This document shows, piece by piece, positions 47,985 to 59,782 of a stretch of 64,000 bases of DNA; position 1 is the stretch's first letter; each line of letters starts with the position of its first letter. Under the pieces are notes generated by a model. It made no database searches. It was not told the DNA's origin and saw nothing but the letters and a program-made list of their open reading frames with translations. The stretch comes from Symbiodinium natans (Eukaryota; Sar; Dinophyceae; Suessiales; Symbiodiniaceae), in NCBI GenBank assembly GCA_905221605.1, contig CAJNDS010000043.1, positions 128,501-192,500 of the forward strand. The letters are read 5' to 3'. A program made the translations under genes and the position numbers.

Positions 47985-48800
47985 TTAAGCCCCCCTTACA
48001 GGCCTGAGAGTCCTTCGAGCCCTTAGAGGCTTTGGAGCCTTCGAGGCCTTAGAGGCCTTCGAGGCCTTAGAGCCCTTTGAGCCCTTATAGTCTTAGAGGC
48101 CTTTAGAGCGTTCAGAGCCCTTAGAGGCCTTGGAGTTTTTAGAGCCCTTAGAGTCCTGAGAGCCCTTAGGGCCCGTGCAGGCCTTGAAGTCCTTACAGGC
48201 CTTAGGGCCCTATAGCCCCGTAGAGCCCTTAGAGCCCTTAGAGCCCTTAAAGTGCTTAGCGTGCTTGACGCTGCGTGCTGCCAGTGTCCGAGGCGGGAGT
48301 GGGCGGAAAGTACTTTTTTTCTCTAAAAACTGCTCCGGGTCCGGGCAGCCAGGTAAGCCCAGTTTTCCCCATCTTGAACAATCTTGAACAATCTTGAACC
48401 CAGCTAGATTCAGTGAGAGCTTCGCAAAATGCTGCCCTGGCAGCTCCGGGCAGCACCAGCAATCTAGAACAATCTTGAACAATCTTGAACCCGGAATCCA
48501 TACAAAAAATGTTCCCAAAAATTCAAAAAAGTAAGCCCTTAGAGCCCTTGGAGCCCTTCGAGGCCTTCGAGGCCTTAGAACCCCTCGAGCCCTTAGAGAC
48601 CGTAGAAGCCTTAGAGGCCTTTAGAACCTGCAGAGCCCGTAGAGGCCTTCGAGTCTTTAGAGCCCTTAAAGTCCTCAGAGCCCTTACACCCCTGCAGGCC
48701 TTAGAGTCCTTACAGGCCTTAGAGCCCTAAGAGCCCTTCAAGCCCTTGGAGCCCTGAGAGACCTTAGAGGCCTTAGAGCCCTTAGAGCCCTTAGAGTGTG
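47985..48800. repeat. Period-9 CTTAGAGCC repeat in two blocks with a unique insert
   Basis: CCTTAGAGC/GCCTTAGAG units at 47985-48260 and 48535-48800. The plus frame reads Leu-Glu-Pro or Leu-Glu-Ala triplets. The insert (48266-48535) carries two copies of AACAATCTTGAACAATCTTG around a GC-rich inverted segment (CTGCCCTGGCAG, GCTCCGGGCAGC). No sign that the repeat is a gene. Confidence 0.8.
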
Positions 48801-49948
48801 ACGAAAGTGCTTTGAAAAAAATTAAAGTAGACATTTTTTTTATTGAGTGAAAATCACTTGAAAAGATACAAAGATATATATATATATATATATATCTGAT
48901 AAAAAGAGCCCTAAGCCCTAAGCCCTAAACCCTAAACGACTTGGCACCTGCTGCTGCTGAGCACCTGCTGTCCGAGGACGCTTAGATCCATAGTAAAAAT
49001 GCAATTTTCTTGTGCAGAGATAGATGGTTCTGGTGACCCCTCCGTTTCTGGACTTAAATCCCGTAAATGTTAAATCCTAAATCCTAATTGGGTACAGCTT
49101 CTTGACCTCTGTTGAAGTCAGCCTGCGCTTGAAGTGGAGATTCTTTTTCACGCCTCACATGTTTATGCGCATGTCATGCGTGCATCTATGATTGATGAGA
49201 TGACACAGAAATCTTATAAAAATCTGCAAAAAAAGATACGAAAGGATAGAAAAAAGATACGAAAAGATAGAAAAAGATTCAAAAAGATAAAGAAAGTTAT
49301 AAAAAAGATATAAAAAGATGCAATGACAAAGCATAACACAATGGCATGTAGATGCCAAGTCAGTGCAAGTTTCGGTTATCTTTCCCTATGTGACACATCC
49401 TTCCGGCAAGTGATCCTGTCGTCGGCTACCGCCGATAAGTAAAGGGTGCCACTGTGTACAGGCTTAGTTTGGGGTAGGGTTTCGGGTTCGGGTTAGGGCG
49501 GTATGCTTTAGAACAAGGCTTAGAGTTTAGGATTAGAGCGGTGCCCTGCAATGCAAAACTTATTCGGCCGGCCTTGGTTGCTCTGTGAGGCGCAAAGGAG
49601 GCGAACGCAGGATGAGACACTCAGTCAAGAAACCCGTTGTATCATGAGGGACCTGACGATCTTGCCTTAACACTCATTAGGCTCTTATGAAGATTTTCAG
49701 GGGTCTGAGTTCACAGGGGTTTAGAAGTTAATACACCTTGCAGCCATACTCTAGGGTTTTAGGTTCCAGCAAGGAAACCTGGACCCTAATTCTGTGTCGG
49801 TTAAGGGCTTGCGGGTTCGAGCCAGCAACTTTCGGCCGAGCCGGCAGAGACAGCAGTTACTCGATCAACCCATGAAATCCGTTAGTGGATTAGCCCTTGC
49901 GCCTGTTTGTCGCTGAAAACGCATAAGCCAAAACCACACTGCTCGAAA
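48801..49948. other. Unassigned, includes AT run and second GATA-type block
   Basis: A TATATA run at 48870-48895, an AAAAGATA block at 49200-49330, and otherwise unique sequence. GGTTCGAGCC at 49811 is B-box-like but has no tRNA context. Confidence 0.4.
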
Positions 49949-50783
49949 CCAAGCTGTAGCCGCAGCCTTTAAGAGCCAGTTGCCCCGGCGCGTTGCCCCT
50001 ACCCTGCATCCCACCTTGTGGATGTCAGGGCGGGAGGCAGGTGGGCAGAACAAGTTCATGCGACCTTATGCATGTGCTTGATTCACCTTCTTCAGGTTAT
50101 GATGCCCAATGGCCTAAGCGCGAAGACGCGTGTGAAAAAGCTACGCGCTGCAAAGAAGCGCGTCCGCTACACCGTGCCAGAACGTGACTTACTGCTTGGA
50201 GGACTTCGTCAAATTCCACGCCGCCGCAATTGCAATGTTGCTGCGATGGGACTGAAGGATGGAGGGGGGCTGCGATGGCGACGGCGCCATTTTCCAGGAG
50301 ACGCAGGACATTGGTTGTAAGGGAAGGCTGCCCTGGCGGAGGAAGGTGAGGGAGCCGAAAGGCAGAAATCGTCTTCAGGCGCGTAAGCGGTCCTTGGCGC
50401 AGTGTAGTGTACGGGCGCGCTTTCGTTTGAGCGATGCCAAATGCTTGGGTTTACGCCCGTGGACGGCGGATCTTGGACAGAGTTTGCGTAGCCGGCCCAC
50501 TGCCGGGGACAGGGCGGGAGCAGCGCAATGCGATGCTACAGCATGTGTTGGTGCAGATGCTCGCCCCCCGGAAGGGATGGACAGCTTGTGAAGAGCGTCC
50601 TGCCTCCGGATGGCAGGCCGAGGGGGGTGCTGAAGCCAGGCTGTGGCCGCAGCCCTTGAAAGCCGGTTGCCCCTGCGCGTTGTCCCCCTACCCTGCATCC
50701 CACCTTGTGGATGTCAGGGCTGGAGGCAGGTGGGCAGAACAAGTTCACGCGACCTTATACATGTGCTTGATTCACCTTCTTCA
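49949..50783. repeat. Pair of about 145-bp direct repeats (49949-50094 and 50635-50783)
   Basis: Shared sequence includes CCCTGCATCCCACCTTGTGG, GAGGCAGGTGGGCAGAACAA and CATGTGCTTGATTCACCTTC with about a dozen differences. The 540 bp between has a plus-strand frame (50099-50320, basic, VKKLRAAKKRVRYTVPERDL) that might be an exon of something; I cannot assign it. Confidence 0.7.
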
Positions 50784-50849
50784 CACACCGTAAACAAAAA
50801 ACAGAAACGCTGCTCCCTCTATCCGTGCTGAATTCCGTCCCCTCTAGAG

Positions 50850-51110
50850 AGAAAAAGAACTAACGGGACAAGAGAGAAGGACAAAACACAAGAGAGCGGG
50901 GACAAGGGACAAGAGACAAGAGAGCGGGGACAGGTGACAGGGGACAGGGTGACAAGCGACAGACAAAAAAGCAGAGACAGTGGACAATTGAGCGGGGAGG
51001 AAAAAAGAGCGGGGACAAAGGCAGTGAGACAAGACAGTGAAGAGAAAGGACACGAGAGCGAGGATAGGGGGCAAAAGGGCAGGGGAACAAGAAAGTGGAG
51101 AGCAGATACA
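50850..51110. repeat. Purine-rich GGGACAAGAGAGC repeat
   Basis: Irregular repeats of GACAAGAGAGCGGGGACAAG. All purine-rich on plus; open frames on both strands are composition artefacts. Confidence 0.8.
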
Positions 51111-51426
51111 AGAGCGGAGATGGATTTCAAGCAGTTTTTTGGATTTCAGGATGACAGAGATTGTTGCGAAACATAGCGACGTCTACAAACATGAACCATA
51201 GCGACGTCTACAAACATGAACTTCCCGATTTTGCGAGCTCTTCACGACTGCACGCGCAAAACCACGACCCATCTTTCAGCACTCGTGGCTGAAGGGCGAG
51301 AAACGCGGATCTGCGAGTTTACCGGCTTTGCTCGGCTTGTGGGCGCAGCTGGGGATGAGATCTTGCGAAAGGTACCTTGAGCACTGACGCCTTGCATTTT
51401 TAGGGATCCTAAACGAACACGAAGAT

Positions 51427-51745
51427 CTACCCCCGTCGAGCGTACTCGATTCTGAGCTGCTGTCCCCGATAGTAACTGTGGTTCCAATCTTTCAGGGCAC
51501 TCGCGGCTTGCTCGCAGGTCTTGTACTTGACAAGGCCAACGTAGCCGGAGCCCTCCTGGTCCCAGACCTTATTCGAGAGTGTCGTCATGTGATTTACAGC
51601 GCTGTATGCGTGGTCATGCAACGTCAAGCAGACAAGAAAATTCGCTGCCTGCACGCTCTCCACGTCGCCCTTGCAACTGAAGTCGCGCGTCAGTCGCTCG
51701 GTGTCGTTCCCGGGAAGGTTTCTCACAAAGAGCGTGCGCGGCCCT
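51427..51745 (-). CDS. RRM RNA-binding domain, two exons with an in-frame intron
   Basis: The minus strand reads RTLFVRNLPGNDTERLTRDF and SCKGDVESV, the beta1/RNP2 and helix 1 of an RNA recognition motif. After an extra stretch of about 24 codons comes VWDQEGSGYVGLVKYKTCEQ, then AASALKDWNHSYYRGQQLRI and EYARRG before a stop, which supply RNP1 (GYVGLVKY), helix 2 and beta4. Normal RRMs have only a few residues between the halves, so the extra segment (about 51510-51600), which starts GCAG after GTGCAG and ends AATAAG, is probably an intron of about 72 nt that happens to stay in frame. Upstream sequence reads open past 51745, so this is the last RRM of a longer protein or a single-RRM protein. 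Confidence 0.65.
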
Positions 51746-51984
51746 GTCCAGCATTTAAGAACCTCCTAAGTCCTAAGAGAAAAGTCCTTTGCACGAGAAA
51801 TCAAAAGGCCTCGGGGTGCTGAGCGACTCCGGTCGCGACGAGGTGCTGCTGGCGGAGTAACTGGAACCCTGCTGCCTCTCAAAGAAAAAGCATAGCGGCA
51901 AAGTCCGAATTTCAGGGTTTGACTCTCAGAACCTCTCTATTCAGAACACACTCAAAATCCCGCACAAAAACAGTATTATTGAAT
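51746..51984. other. Upstream flank of RRM exon, unassigned
   Basis: Unique sequence that may hold more 5' exons of the RRM gene; none could be fixed. Confidence 0.3.
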
Positions 51985-53060
51985 CCACGAAAAACCCAAA
52001 ATACAGAAAATGAGTTGCTGAAGACTTCATCCTAAACCCTAAAACTTAAGAAACCCAAACCTCATATGAAAAAAAAAATCGACAAACAGCCTCCCCGAAT
52101 GTTTCGACTCAAAATACTCTACATCCAAACCAATCTAAATCACCAAAAGGCCCAAAATGTAGAAAATGACTTGCTGGAGGCTTCATTCTAAACCCTTAAA
52201 ACCTAAGAAACCCAAACCTCATATGGAAAAAACTCGACAAACAGCCTCCCCGAATGTTTGGACTCAAAATACTCTCAAAATCCCACATCCAAACCAATCT
52301 AAATCACCAAAAGTCCCAAATTCAAGAAAATGACTTGCTGAAGGCTTCATCCTAAACCCTACAAAACTTAAGAAACCCAAACCTCATATGAAAAAAAAAT
52401 CGACAAACAGCCTCCCCGAATGTTTCGACTCAAAATGCTTTCAAAATCCCACATCCAAACCAATCTAAATCACCAAAAGGCCCAAAATGTAGAAAATGAC
52501 TTGCTGGAGGCTTCATCCTAAACCCTTAAAACCTAAGAAACCCAAACCTCATATGGAAAAAACTCGACAAGCAGCCTCCCCGAATGTTTGGACTCAAAAT
52601 ACTCTCAAAATCCCACATCCAAACCAATCTAAATCACCAAAAGTCCCAAATTCAAGAAAATGACTTGCTGAAGACTTCATCCTAAACCCTAAAACTAAAG
52701 AAACCCCAGCCTCATATGAAAAAAACAATCGACAAACAGCCTCCCCGAATGTTTCGACTCAAAATACTCTCAAAATCCCACATCCAAACCAATCTAAATC
52801 ACCAAAAGGCCCAAAATGTGGAAAATGACTTGCTGGAGACTTCATCCTAAACCCTTAAAACCTAAGAAACCCAAACCTCATATGGAAAAAAAACTCGACA
52901 AACAGCCTCCCCGAATGTTTCGACTCAAAGTACTCGCAAAATCACACATCCAAACCAACCTAATCAGCAATTGACACAAAATAAAGAAAATGAGTTGCTG
53001 AAGACTTCATCCTAAACCCTAAAACTTAAGAAACCCAAACCTCATATGGATAAAAACCGA
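51985..53060. repeat. About 167-bp satellite, six to seven copies
   Basis: The unit includes AAAATGACTTGCTGGAGGCT, TCATCCTAAACCCTTAAAAC, AAGAAACCCAAACCTCATAT, CGACAAACAGCCTCCCCGAA and CCAAACCAATCTAAATCACC. Copies start near 51990, 52157, 52326, 52494, 52660, 52826 and 52988. Two alternating variants (CCCAAAATGTAGA and CCCAAATTCAAGA) suggest a two-unit higher-order repeat. Each unit carries one CCTAAACCCT. Confidence 0.9.
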
Positions 53061-53302
53061 CAAACAGCCTCCCAAAGTGGTTTTGCTCAAAATACCATAA
53101 ACATGAAACACATAAATGACTCTACATCACCACATAAACTCTTGTGGGCTGCACTACATATATTCGCCTGCTGCAAGGTCCAGCTGAACAGGAAGAGGAG
53201 ATGCGCCGAGGACTTGGTACCGATGGGGACCTTCGACAGAGTTTTGTCTTCTCGGCCTTTCGCCCTTGCAGCCTCACACGTTTTGAATTTTGACGTTTTA
53301 AT

Positions 53303-53450
53303 TTAGACCTGGAAGATTTTACTAAGCATCGAACCGACCCATCCAAGATTGTCTTGGTAGTTGGTGTGGATGCTGGTACCGATCCCCAGCTGCACGTACC
53401 CGTCCAGGCGTACAGCGAACACGGTCCACATGGCGGCCTGCACGGTGGGC
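53303..53450 (-). CDS. Terminal exon, unknown protein
   Basis: The minus strand from about 53450 reads TPTVQAAMWTVFAVRLDGYV and QLGIGTSIHTNYQDNLGWVG, ending SMLSKIFQV and TAA at 53303-53305. GC3 bias and the amphipathic beta-like pattern favour this over the plus-strand reading. An upstream acceptor GTGCAG at about 53425 or 53445 is plausible. No family recognised. Confidence 0.45.
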
Positions 53451-53689
53451 GTGCTGTCGCGTTTCTATGTTGTGACACAAAAAAAATGTTGAACTGTTTT
53501 AGATGAGCTGGGCATAGTGGCCTGGCCATTCTGCCCAGTGTAAAGGACTTGCTGGCCCAGCAGCGCGCTGTAAGGCGAGTTCTGAGCGAAAGCCGCCATC
53601 GCAGCTGGCAAGCAAGTAAGACTGGAACAACAAGCTAGAAGCCAAAAACTCCAGCAGCACCTTGCGTAGAAAATGTGCTTCGTGCATCG

Positions 53690-54290
53690 CGATGGCTCGC
53701 CGGAGGAAGAGACTCAAGCCACTTCTACAAGACTTCGTTTACATTCAGAAAATCTTCCTGGAAAACAAATGGCTAGAATTTACCCAGGCGGAGACCCGAG
53801 ACAGTGTCGACAAACACATGCATAAGCAAAATTGTATTGAAAGATTCGCGATGGCTCGCCTAGGGAAGACACTCCACGGCTACAAGATTGCCTATACATT
53901 CTTGAAACCTGCTTGAAAAACACGAGAGTTTGCCCAGGGCGGAGACCCCAGTTAGTGTCGACAAACACATGCCCATGCAATGCAAAGCTATACTGAAAAA
54001 CTTTTGTGTGCATTCAGAACATCTATTGTTGAAAAAAATTACCAGAGATTGCCCAGGGCGGAGACCGAAGTTAATGTCGACAAACACGTCCATATGCAAA
54101 ACTATATGGCAAGAATCGCGATGGCTCGCCCAGGGAAGAGACGCAAGCAATGGCCACAAGATTTCGTTTACACTCATATGCAAAATCAGACTGAAACTCG
54201 GAAAATGTTCTTGCAAAACAAAATTGCGAGAGTTTACAAAAAATGGCGAGAGTTTACCCAGGGCGGAGAACCAAGTTTGTGTAGAGCTGC
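53690..54290. repeat. Diverged tandem repeat, about 115-205 bp units
   Basis: The shared core GCCCAGGGCGGAGACC with GTGTCGACAAACACATG occurs at about 53785, 53935, 54050 and 54250, and GCGATGGCTCGCC at 53690, 53849 and 54119. Units differ in length. Open frames on both strands are unconvincing. Confidence 0.7.
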
Positions 54291-54299
54291 GCTGATGAC

Positions 54300-55480
54300 G
54301 CGACATTTCCTGATGGCAGGCCCGATGGTTCTGCTTCTCAAAGTCACGGTGCCGGTGGTACTTGCTCCTATGGTGACAACGCCAATGATATGTATGTCTA
54401 CACAGCGGCGGCGCCGATGATGCTTGCTGGTGGTGCCAATGACGCTTGATGTCCTAGTGGCGGGGCCGATGGTTATGCTTCAGAAAGCGGCGGCGCCGAT
54501 GGTACTTGCCCCTATAGTGGCGATGCCGACGGTGTCTGCTGGCATGTAGCGGCGGTGCCGATGATGCTTGCTGGCATGTAGTGGCGGCGCCGATGACATT
54601 ACATTTAAAATCTTAACGGCGGGGCCGATGACACTTGCTTCAGTAGTGGCGACGCCGATGGTGCTTGCTTGTGTATGACGGCGGTGCCGATGATGCTTGC
54701 TGGCATGTAGCGACGGCGCCGACGCAGATGGTGCTGGCTTGTATATATAGCGGCGGTGCCGATGATGCTTGCTGGCATACTCGCGACGCCTGATGGTCCT
54801 GGCTTACACAGCGGCGGCGCCGATGATGCTTGCTGGTGGTGCCAATGACGCTTGATGTCCTAATGGCGGGGCCGATGGTTATGCTTCAGAAAGCGGCGGC
54901 GCCGATGGTACTTGCCCCTATAGTGGGGATGCCGGCGGTGTCTGCTGGCATATAGCGGCGGTGCCGATGATGCTTGCTGGCATGTAGTGGCGGTGCCGAT
55001 GACATTACATTTAAAATCCTAACGGCGGGGCCGATGACACTTGCTTCAGTAGTTGCGACGCCGATGGTCCGGGCTTACACAGCGGCGGCGCCGATGACGC
55101 TTGCTGGTGGTGCCAATGACGTTTGGTTTCCTAATGGTGGGGCCGATGGTTATGCTTCAGAAAGTGGCGGCGCCGATGGTACTTGCCTCTATAGTGGCGA
55201 TGCCGGCGGTGTCTGCTGGTATAGAGCGGCGGTGCCGATGATGCTTGCTGGCATGTAGTGGCGGCGCCAACGCAGATGGTACTGGCTTGTATATAGCGGC
55301 GGTGCCGATGATGCTTGCTGGCATACTCGCGACGCTGATGGTCCTAGCTGACACAGCGGCGGCGCCGATGATGCTTGCTGGCGTGTAGCGGCGGCGCCGA
55401 TGACATTGTATTTCCTAAGGGCGGCGCCGACGGTTTTCCTTCTCATCGTGGCTAGAGCGGCGACGCCGGTGATACTGGCC
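54300..55480. repeat. GGCGGCGCCGATGATGCTTG minisatellite
   Basis: Units of about 35-45 bp with core GGCGGCGCCGATG plus TGCTTGCTGGCATGTAGT. A larger block of about 420 bp (54390-54600) is repeated at 54820-55030 nearly base for base, so there is a higher-order structure. The Ala/Gly/Pro-rich frames on both strands are not supported as genes. Confidence 0.85.
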
Positions 55481-55848
55481 GGTATATAGAGGCGATGCCG
55501 CTGAGGCTTGCTAGGTATAGCATCTGAAGCCGGGTCCTTCGAATCTGGAATGTGCCTCGCCAATAATTCACGGGCGCATACAGATCTCTCGTTGATTCTG
55601 CGATGTCCTGTTTTTGTTGTGGAAGTTAACGAACTAAACTGCCACGTCTGCAAGACTCCACCCCACTACACGCGACCGCCTTGCGCCGTGCTAGTGTTCG
55701 GCCATGCCGGCAAACGTGCCAACTACAAAACGTGGTACCGACAAGCTTTTCTGAGGTTGTACTAAGCACTAGACGCGATGTTTCCATAGGCTGGCTGGAT
55801 TGTCACTGTTTCGTAGTACGAGCTTAGTACTGGAAGTAATAGACGACT

Positions 55849-56184
55849 CTAGAGCTTGAAGCTTTGAGAGCCTGTGCCAGTAGGTCGTGGTGTTGGTCTT
55901 GGTGTTGGATTAGGTGCAGGTGTTGGCATATCAGTAGGTGCAGGAGTTGGTGCAGGTGTTGGAAATGGTGTTGCAAATGGTGTTGAAAATGGTGTTGGAA
56001 ATGGGTTTGGAAATGGTGTTGATAATGCTGTTGAAAATGCTGTTGCAAATGGTGTTGGAAATGGTGTTGGTACAGGTGTTGGTGGGTAGAGTTCTAGCAG
56101 ACGGCCTGATTGTAGAGCTTGGGGTTCTTCGCCCTTGCGCTCGCCCTTGCGCCCCCTTACGCCATGCTGGTTTCTTGGCACCAT
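55849..56184 (-). CDS. Pro/Thr-rich repeat protein fragment, tentative
   Basis: The minus strand reads [20 protein letters not shown] and continues with PTPF/STPF repeats to [19 protein letters not shown]. The DNA is a degenerate GGTGTTGGAAAT(12-mer) repeat. Pro-Thr-rich linkers of this type are common in secreted or wall-associated algal proteins, but the plus strand is equally open (Gly-Val-Gly-Asn), so coding is uncertain. Confidence 0.3.
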   Translation of the reverse strand: MVPRNQHGVRGRKGERKGEEPQALQSGRLLELYPPTPVPTPFPTPFATAFSTALSTPFPNPFPTPFSTPFATPFPTPAPTPAPTDMPTPAPNPTPRPTPRPTGTGSQSFKL

Positions 56185-56299
56185 GGTTACACGAAGGCAA
56201 CATATGTGTGGCCGAAGCGCATGACAAGGAGCCCCTTGCAGGGGGTTTCAAGCTTCATGTCGCCGACCTCTGAGTCTGTCCGAGTCAGTGACTTGAGTT

Positions 56300-57850
56300 T
56301 TACTGCCTTGGGGTTTGGGGTTTACGGCGGTTCGGGTTTAGGGTTTGGATTCTACGGTCTAGGTTCAGAGTTTAGGGTTTAGGGTTTAGGGTCTAGGGTC
56401 TAGGGTTTAGGGCTTAGGGTGGTTTGGGGTTTGAGGTTTGGGGTTTGGGGTTTGGGGTTTAGGGTTAGGGTTTAGCTTGCGGATGGTGTGTAGACTGCAC
56501 AGAGCATCAAGTTGTGGGGTTGTTATCTGTTTTGGCCTCGCAGTCTGACAGCGCAACGCCAGCAGATTTTTGATGGAAGCAACTCTCGTTCTTGCACGAG
56601 ACTGGTTTGGAGAGGATACCGCAAGAAGCAGCGCGTGGGACAACAAAAAGATCTTGGGATTCAGGGTCTTCAGCTGCTAAACCCTGAACCCTAAACCCTA
56701 CACCCTACACCCTAAACCCTAAACCCTAATCCCTAAACCCTAAACCGTAAACCCTAACCCCTAATCCCTAAACCCTAAACCCTAAACCCTATACCCTTGC
56801 TTTCTTGGGCCCGCCCCGCAGTTTCCCTGTGATCGGCAAGGTTACGGAAATCCTCTTTGTTCTATACACCCTACACCCAAAACCCCAAGTTCAACTCTGC
56901 TTAAAGCCTAAAGATATATGAGACACGATATCCGAAAAAAGAGTTAAGGGCTTAGGCTTAGGGTTTGTAAGGTTTACGGTTTGGAGTTTGGTGCTTCGGG
57001 TTCGGTAACCCTAAACCCTAAGCCCAAAACCCCAGACCCTATACCCCAAACCAAGCTAAAAGCGAACTGTCCGGCTCTTCAGTGGGTGGCAGCCACCGCA
57101 CTGTGTCCACCTGAGCACAAGCCACTGGGGCTTGATATGTACTTTTTTGAAGTGGGTTTGGAGTTTGGGGTTTTAGGGTCCCTAAACCCTATACCCTAAC
57201 CCCATAAACCCTAGCGCTTTAGAGGTCCACAAGCCCTTGGGGTTCAGGCTTCGGGTTTAGGGTTTAGGAGTCTGCAACCCCTTGAGCCAAGAAGCTGAGC
57301 CTTAAACTCCACACCCAAACCGAACCCTGTTTGGGGTTTAGGATTGGGGTTTAGGGTTTCGGGTTTCAGGGTTTGTAGCATGTTTAGGGCTTAGGGTTGG
57401 GGGTTTTTGGAGCCGAGCAGACTGCCTCCGCGCCAAGAATCACCATGTTGGCAAGGATCAGGAACATGATGCCTCAAGTTAGCTCACACTCCACTTCCAA
57501 ACCAACCACAAAATTCGACCCCGTATTTCACAATTCTGTGTCAGTACTCTAAACCCTATAAAGTCGCGGGCATGGGTACCGCTGGGGTGCGTGGTTGGAT
57601 TTCATCTGGGTCTCCACACCAGAATACCTGCTAAGTTGCCCTAGAAAAACCCGAAGCCCGAAACTATGTGAATTGGAAGAAACCCTTCCGTTTGTGAGCT
57701 TGAACTGGGGGCCGCGGTCGTCGACTGCCTCTTCTTGTTTCGGGATTTATCCCAAGAAGAATACACAAAACCTAGACCCTAGGGCTGATAAGAGCCTGCG
57801 GTACCCTAAAAACCCTAAACTCATCCTGAACCCTAAGCCTTAATCCTCAC
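56300..57850. repeat. Degenerate TTTAGGG/CCCTAAA region
   Basis: Arrays in both orientations at 56325-56480, 56680-56800, 57170-57260 and 57330-57400 with short unique pieces. The telomere-like class, absent from the transposon block, is back here. Confidence 0.8.
56536..56671 (+). CDS. Possible exon, unknown
   Basis: After GCCTCGCAG the plus frame reads LTAQRQQIFDGSNSRSCTRL and VWRGYRKKQRVGQQKDLGIQ, between telomere-like arrays, as with the exons at the left of the window. It is basic and no domain is recognised. Confidence 0.35.
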
Positions 57851-58266
57851 CCCTAAACTGTAAACCTACGTGTAACTACCTACCAAACTCCAATTACTGT
57901 TGCAATGGAGACTTAATTGCTAGGGACTCTAAACCCTAAAGCCTAAACCCACCTAAACCCGAATGCAGTTTTTTAGGTGAGCGTGGCTGGCAGGAATGCC
58001 CTGGCCTTGAACTTTCAGTCGTCCCGCACCGCCCTCCCCCCCCCTCCCCGTGGCGGCTTAAATAGGGTTTGTTTGGAAGCTGAGACTTGGGTTTGCGTGA
58101 ATTAGGGCAGCGCTTACTAAGACAGCGGGACTTAGGGATTAAGGATTTAAGGTTTTTTTCTCGTCACGCATGTGCTTTCTAGACCTGTCTAGGAGATCAT
58201 GCAAGAAGTCGACACTCCTCAGCATGTTGGGTTGAAGATGATGAAGATGATGAAGATGATGAAGAC
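57851..58266. other. Unassigned unique sequence
   Basis: No gene is supported. Contains a C-rich run at 58028-58047. Confidence 0.4.
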
Positions 58267-58672
<406 letters not shown>

Positions 58673-58936
58673 TCTCTGTTTTCCTTTTTCTTTCTTTCCA
58701 CACAGACTCCAAAACAACATCATCTGTATTATGATCAAAGAGCACATGTCATCATGTAGACCATTTCGAAAAATTTGTTGTAGCATCTGCCGTCTGATGC
58801 TTGAGCCATTCGCGACATAATAGTTGTCTCAAAGTACAGATGAGTTAACGTATTCTCATTCTGCGCATCCGGTTCGCCAGAAGCGTGAACCAACACACGC
58901 GCAACTTAAGCGTGTAGTGCCTCGCACGGCCACGGT

Positions 58937-59782
58937 TTATCGGTCACGACGATAAGTGCCAGCGAGCACTTTCAAGCCGCTTTGGTCACGATCTTCACCG
59001 TGGTCCATGTCGTGCCAAGCAAGTTCCACGTCAAGCGCTGCTCGAGACACACCTGCGACCGGCAACCGAGAGACCACGACATCAATGGACACGAAAGGAC
59101 AACCTACTTGTTCCACCATCTGTTGCGCCGGTGCCTCCGCTTTGGCAAAACTCGAGTAGAAGTTGAGGCACCAGCGCAAGCGTGCGAAGGCAACAAAGTG
59201 TGAGGTCGGAATGTCCAGCGGCATGCACTGCAATGCACCGCTGCAAACTGAGCTCTGGCAGTCTGCAAGTGTGTCGGGCGACTGACTGTGCGAGAGGCCT
59301 GGTGCGTCGGTACGCTGGAGATCTCGATGTCTCGGCCTGGCGCGGGCTCTCCTCCCAGCGACTGGCGGGGACATGCCAGTTGCACCATTCGCGCTGCGGC
59401 TTACCCGTGCGGCCATGACCCGAAGCTTGTCCGCATCGAGCCGCTCGGGGTTATCCATTCTCCGCGCTCTAGCTTCTAACCGCTTGGTCTCTTGCTGATT
59501 TGAAGGCGTTTTCGGGTCTGCTGGTGGTGCGCACCGTCGTAGTCGACCACCCGCTCCAGGATGGTGCGCATCTTCTTCCGAGCCAGTGAGAAGCCGAACT
59601 GGGCGGCTAGCGTGGCCACCTGCTTCTTGTAGCGACCGTCGGGGCCGCACCGCCGCGCATTTCAGGAATATCGACAAATGTCCGAGAACGCTTGGCCAAA
59701 CGCTTCGCAACATCTGCAACGTGGCAATGTACCAGGTCCATGGCGAGGCGGCAGAATAATCAAGATGTGTAGCTTCTCCCAC
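58937..59782 (-). CDS. 281-codon open frame, unknown
   Basis: The longest frame in 45-64 kb, minus strand. It contains ETKRLEARARRMDNPERLDA and DKLRVMAARVSRSANGATG in its middle and SIDVVVSRLPVAGVSRAALD and VELAWHDMD near its end. The last part faintly recalls RAP-type nuclease-fold domains common in dinoflagellates, too weak to assign. Other frames are also open because GC is high, so the coding status is uncertain. Confidence 0.35.
   Translation of the reverse strand: MGEATHLDYSAASPWTWYIATLQMLRSVWPSVLGHLSIFLKCAAVRPRRSLQEAGGHASRPVRLLTGSEEDAHHPGAGGRLRRCAPPADPKTPSNQQETKRLEARARRMDNPERLDADKLRVMAARVSRSANGATGMSPPVAGRRARARPRHRDLQRTDAPGLSHSQSPDTLADCQSSVCSGALQCMPLDIPTSHFVAFARLRWCLNFYSSFAKAEAPAQQMVEQVGCPFVSIDVVVSRLPVAGVSRAALDVELAWHDMDHGEDRDQSGLKVLAGTYRRDR

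Noticed and set aside
49795-49835. tRNA gene suggested by GGTTCGAGCC B-box
   Set aside because: No A-box at the right distance and the flanking bases do not form T-arm or acceptor stems.
53305-53430. Plus-strand exon resembling a TIM50/phosphatase block (DPSKIVLVV)
   Set aside because: The minus strand over the same bases gives a longer, better GC3-biased frame with a natural stop, and neighbouring genes are on minus.
57281-57300. Dinoflagellate spliced-leader match (CTTGAGCCAA)
   Set aside because: Only about ten bases fit; the rest of the leader sequence is absent, and no tandem leader gene array is present.
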